Shown: one piece after another, positions 54,702-55,281 of the stretch
Position numbering within the stretch: position 1 is the first letter of the stretch
Layout of the letters: every line of letters starts with the position of its first letter
Assembly (NCBI RefSeq): GCF_000685315.1
Contig: NZ_ARYM01000024.1
Location: forward strand, 1-55,281
Length of the DNA: 55,281 nucleotides
DNA from: Hyphomonas polymorpha PS728
GTDB taxonomy: Bacteria > Pseudomonadota > Alphaproteobacteria > Caulobacterales > Hyphomonadaceae
Direction: 5' to 3'
The notes under the pieces: model-generated
Databases searched by the model: none
Seen by the model: the letters and a program-made list of their open reading frames with translations, nothing else
What the model was told of the DNA's origin: nothing
Made by a program: the position numbers and the translations under genes

Positions 54702-55121
54702 ATGAAGATCACTCTGGCTCCGCCCACGCCCGCAGACATCGATGTGCTCCACCCCCTGCTGCAGGAGGCCTACTGGTCGCCCGGCATTCCGCGCGAGACG
54801 GTGGAACGCGCCTGCGCCGCCTCCCTCTGCGCCCTCGCGCGGGACGAGGCCGGCACGCTGACGGGCTTTGCCCGCGCGGTGACCGACTATACTGTCTTCG
54901 CCTGGGTGTGTGATGTGATGGTGGTGCCCGCCCATCGCGGCCAGGGCCTTGGCCGCAATCTCGTCCGCTCCCTGATGACCCATCCGGAGATGCAGACCAT
55001 CCGCCGCTGGATGCTCGGCACCGCCGACGCCCACGGCGTCTATGCGCAGCTAGGCTTCGCCCCGCTCAAGGCGCCGGAGAGATTGATGGAAGTGATCAGG
55101 GCTTCGCATTGGGGGCGGTGA
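54702..55121 (+). CDS. GNAT family N-acetyltransferase
   Basis: This 139-residue protein has the GNAT core V-C-D-V-M-V-V-P-A-H-R-G-Q-G-L-G-R-N-L-V near residue 70, where R-G-Q-G-L-G is the acetyl-CoA loop, and a short terminal strand with D-A-H-G-V-Y-A-Q-L-G-F. It is of the small YitI/YpeA-like type with unknown substrate. The ATG at 54702 is used because the longer frame runs inside the membrane protein gene. It is separated by 70 bases from that gene, which include an 8-bp stem without T-run. Confidence 0.8.
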   Translation: MKITLAPPTPADIDVLHPLLQEAYWSPGIPRETVERACAASLCALARDEAGTLTGFARAVTDYTVFAWVCDVMVVPAHRGQGLGRNLVRSLMTHPEMQTIRRWMLGTADAHGVYAQLGFAPLKAPERLMEVIRASHWGR

Positions 55122-55194
55122 TGTTATTCGGTGGCGTTGATCCTTTGAATGGGTAACTATTTTTCGATTCCATCTTAATCAAGAGCGTCGCAAC

Positions 55195-55275
55195 ATGTCT
55201 TACGGATCTGACGAAACAGGCGGATTTAATGCGGCTTCCAGAACGTACAAAGCAGACCGTGAACCGCGCCGGTAA
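55195..55275 (+). CDS. Possible 26-residue ORF at the window edge
   Basis: An ATG at 55195 opens a 26-codon frame (M-S-Y-G-S-D-E-T-G-G-F, ending D-R-E-P-R-R) that stops at TAA 55273. The upstream 55122-55190 stretch is AT-richer than its surroundings, as a promoter might be, and AAGAG lies 9 bases before the ATG. I recognise no family. It may be a chance ORF. Confidence 0.25.
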   Translation: MSYGSDETGGFNAASRTYKADREPRR

Positions 55276-55281
55276 CCCCGG

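Noticed and set aside
1..55281. tRNA, rRNA, CRISPR, insertion sequence or prophage
   Set aside because: I looked for T-loop motifs, regular direct repeats with spacers, and transposase or integrase motifs and found none; a tRNA search program would be decisive.

Overview
The window is a high-GC chromosomal segment from an alphaproteobacterium. The best fit I can argue is the Hyphomonas/Caulobacter side of the class. The reasons are recognisable alphaproteobacterial neighbourhoods: proA-nadD; SUV3-type helicase - S4 protein - FdxA - CarD; RegB/RegA with a SenC protein; ftsE-ftsX-plsC; and htpX - rsmB - rpe - heparinase-family - purH. PhaR/PhbB polyhydroxybutyrate genes and FabA/FabI also fit. 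The species call is inference. Genes are packed tightly, often with ATGA or TGATG overlaps, and no stretch without a gene exceeds about 285 bases. I see no rRNA, tRNA, CRISPR array, insertion sequence or phage gene.

Layout. 1-5.6 kb: end of a uridine kinase gene, a CAP-domain secreted protein, a flavodoxin-fold oxidoreductase coupled to a polyproline lipoprotein, a GFA/CENP-V zinc protein, a YjhX-family protein, fabI, fabA and an SH3 protein. 5.7-11.4 kb: a D-2-hydroxyacid dehydrogenase, an alpha/beta hydrolase, the coupled proA-nadD-ThiF/MoeB-like set and a DUF2785 lipoprotein. 11.5-16.7 kb: an acyl-CoA synthetase, GNAT, soxR divergent from a VOC-fold gene across a well-formed SoxR promoter, a lipoprotein hydrolase, a Sel1 protein and a second GFA protein. 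16.8-22.7 kb: CarD, FdxA, TerB-like, S4, helicase, pentapeptide-repeat and TrmO-like genes.

22.8-27.6 kb is the most unusual part. It is a four-gene, overlap-coupled operon made of a lipoprotein subtilisin-like protease, a membrane-anchored protein whose C-terminus resembles a subtilase propeptide, an unknown lipoprotein, and a lipoprotein M23 peptidase with a Pro/Gln/Glu-repeat stalk. All four appear tethered in the envelope, and all three lipoproteins have Asp right after the lipidated Cys. Together they look like a dedicated cell-envelope proteolysis module.

27.7-39.3 kb: a PII protein, a methyltransferase, gloB plus a cupin, phbB divergent from phaR over a palindromic operator, two small membrane proteins, tyrosine biosynthesis dehydrogenase, the RegB/RegA redox system with SenC, and a divergent GT2 / GT39-83 glycosyltransferase pair. 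39.3-55.3 kb: HNH nuclease, AlkA-type glycosylase, PlsC, FtsXE, a zinc-ribbon/DUF3426 gene split by an apparent +1 frameshift, hpt, purH, heparinase family, rpe, a glycine-zipper lipoprotein, rsmB, htpX, an SDHAF4-like protein, an exported haloperoxidase-like hydrolase divergent from an OhrR-like MarR regulator over repeated TATCGCGATA palindromes, a DUF6152/DUF6644-like pair, GNAT, and a doubtful 26-codon ORF at the edge.
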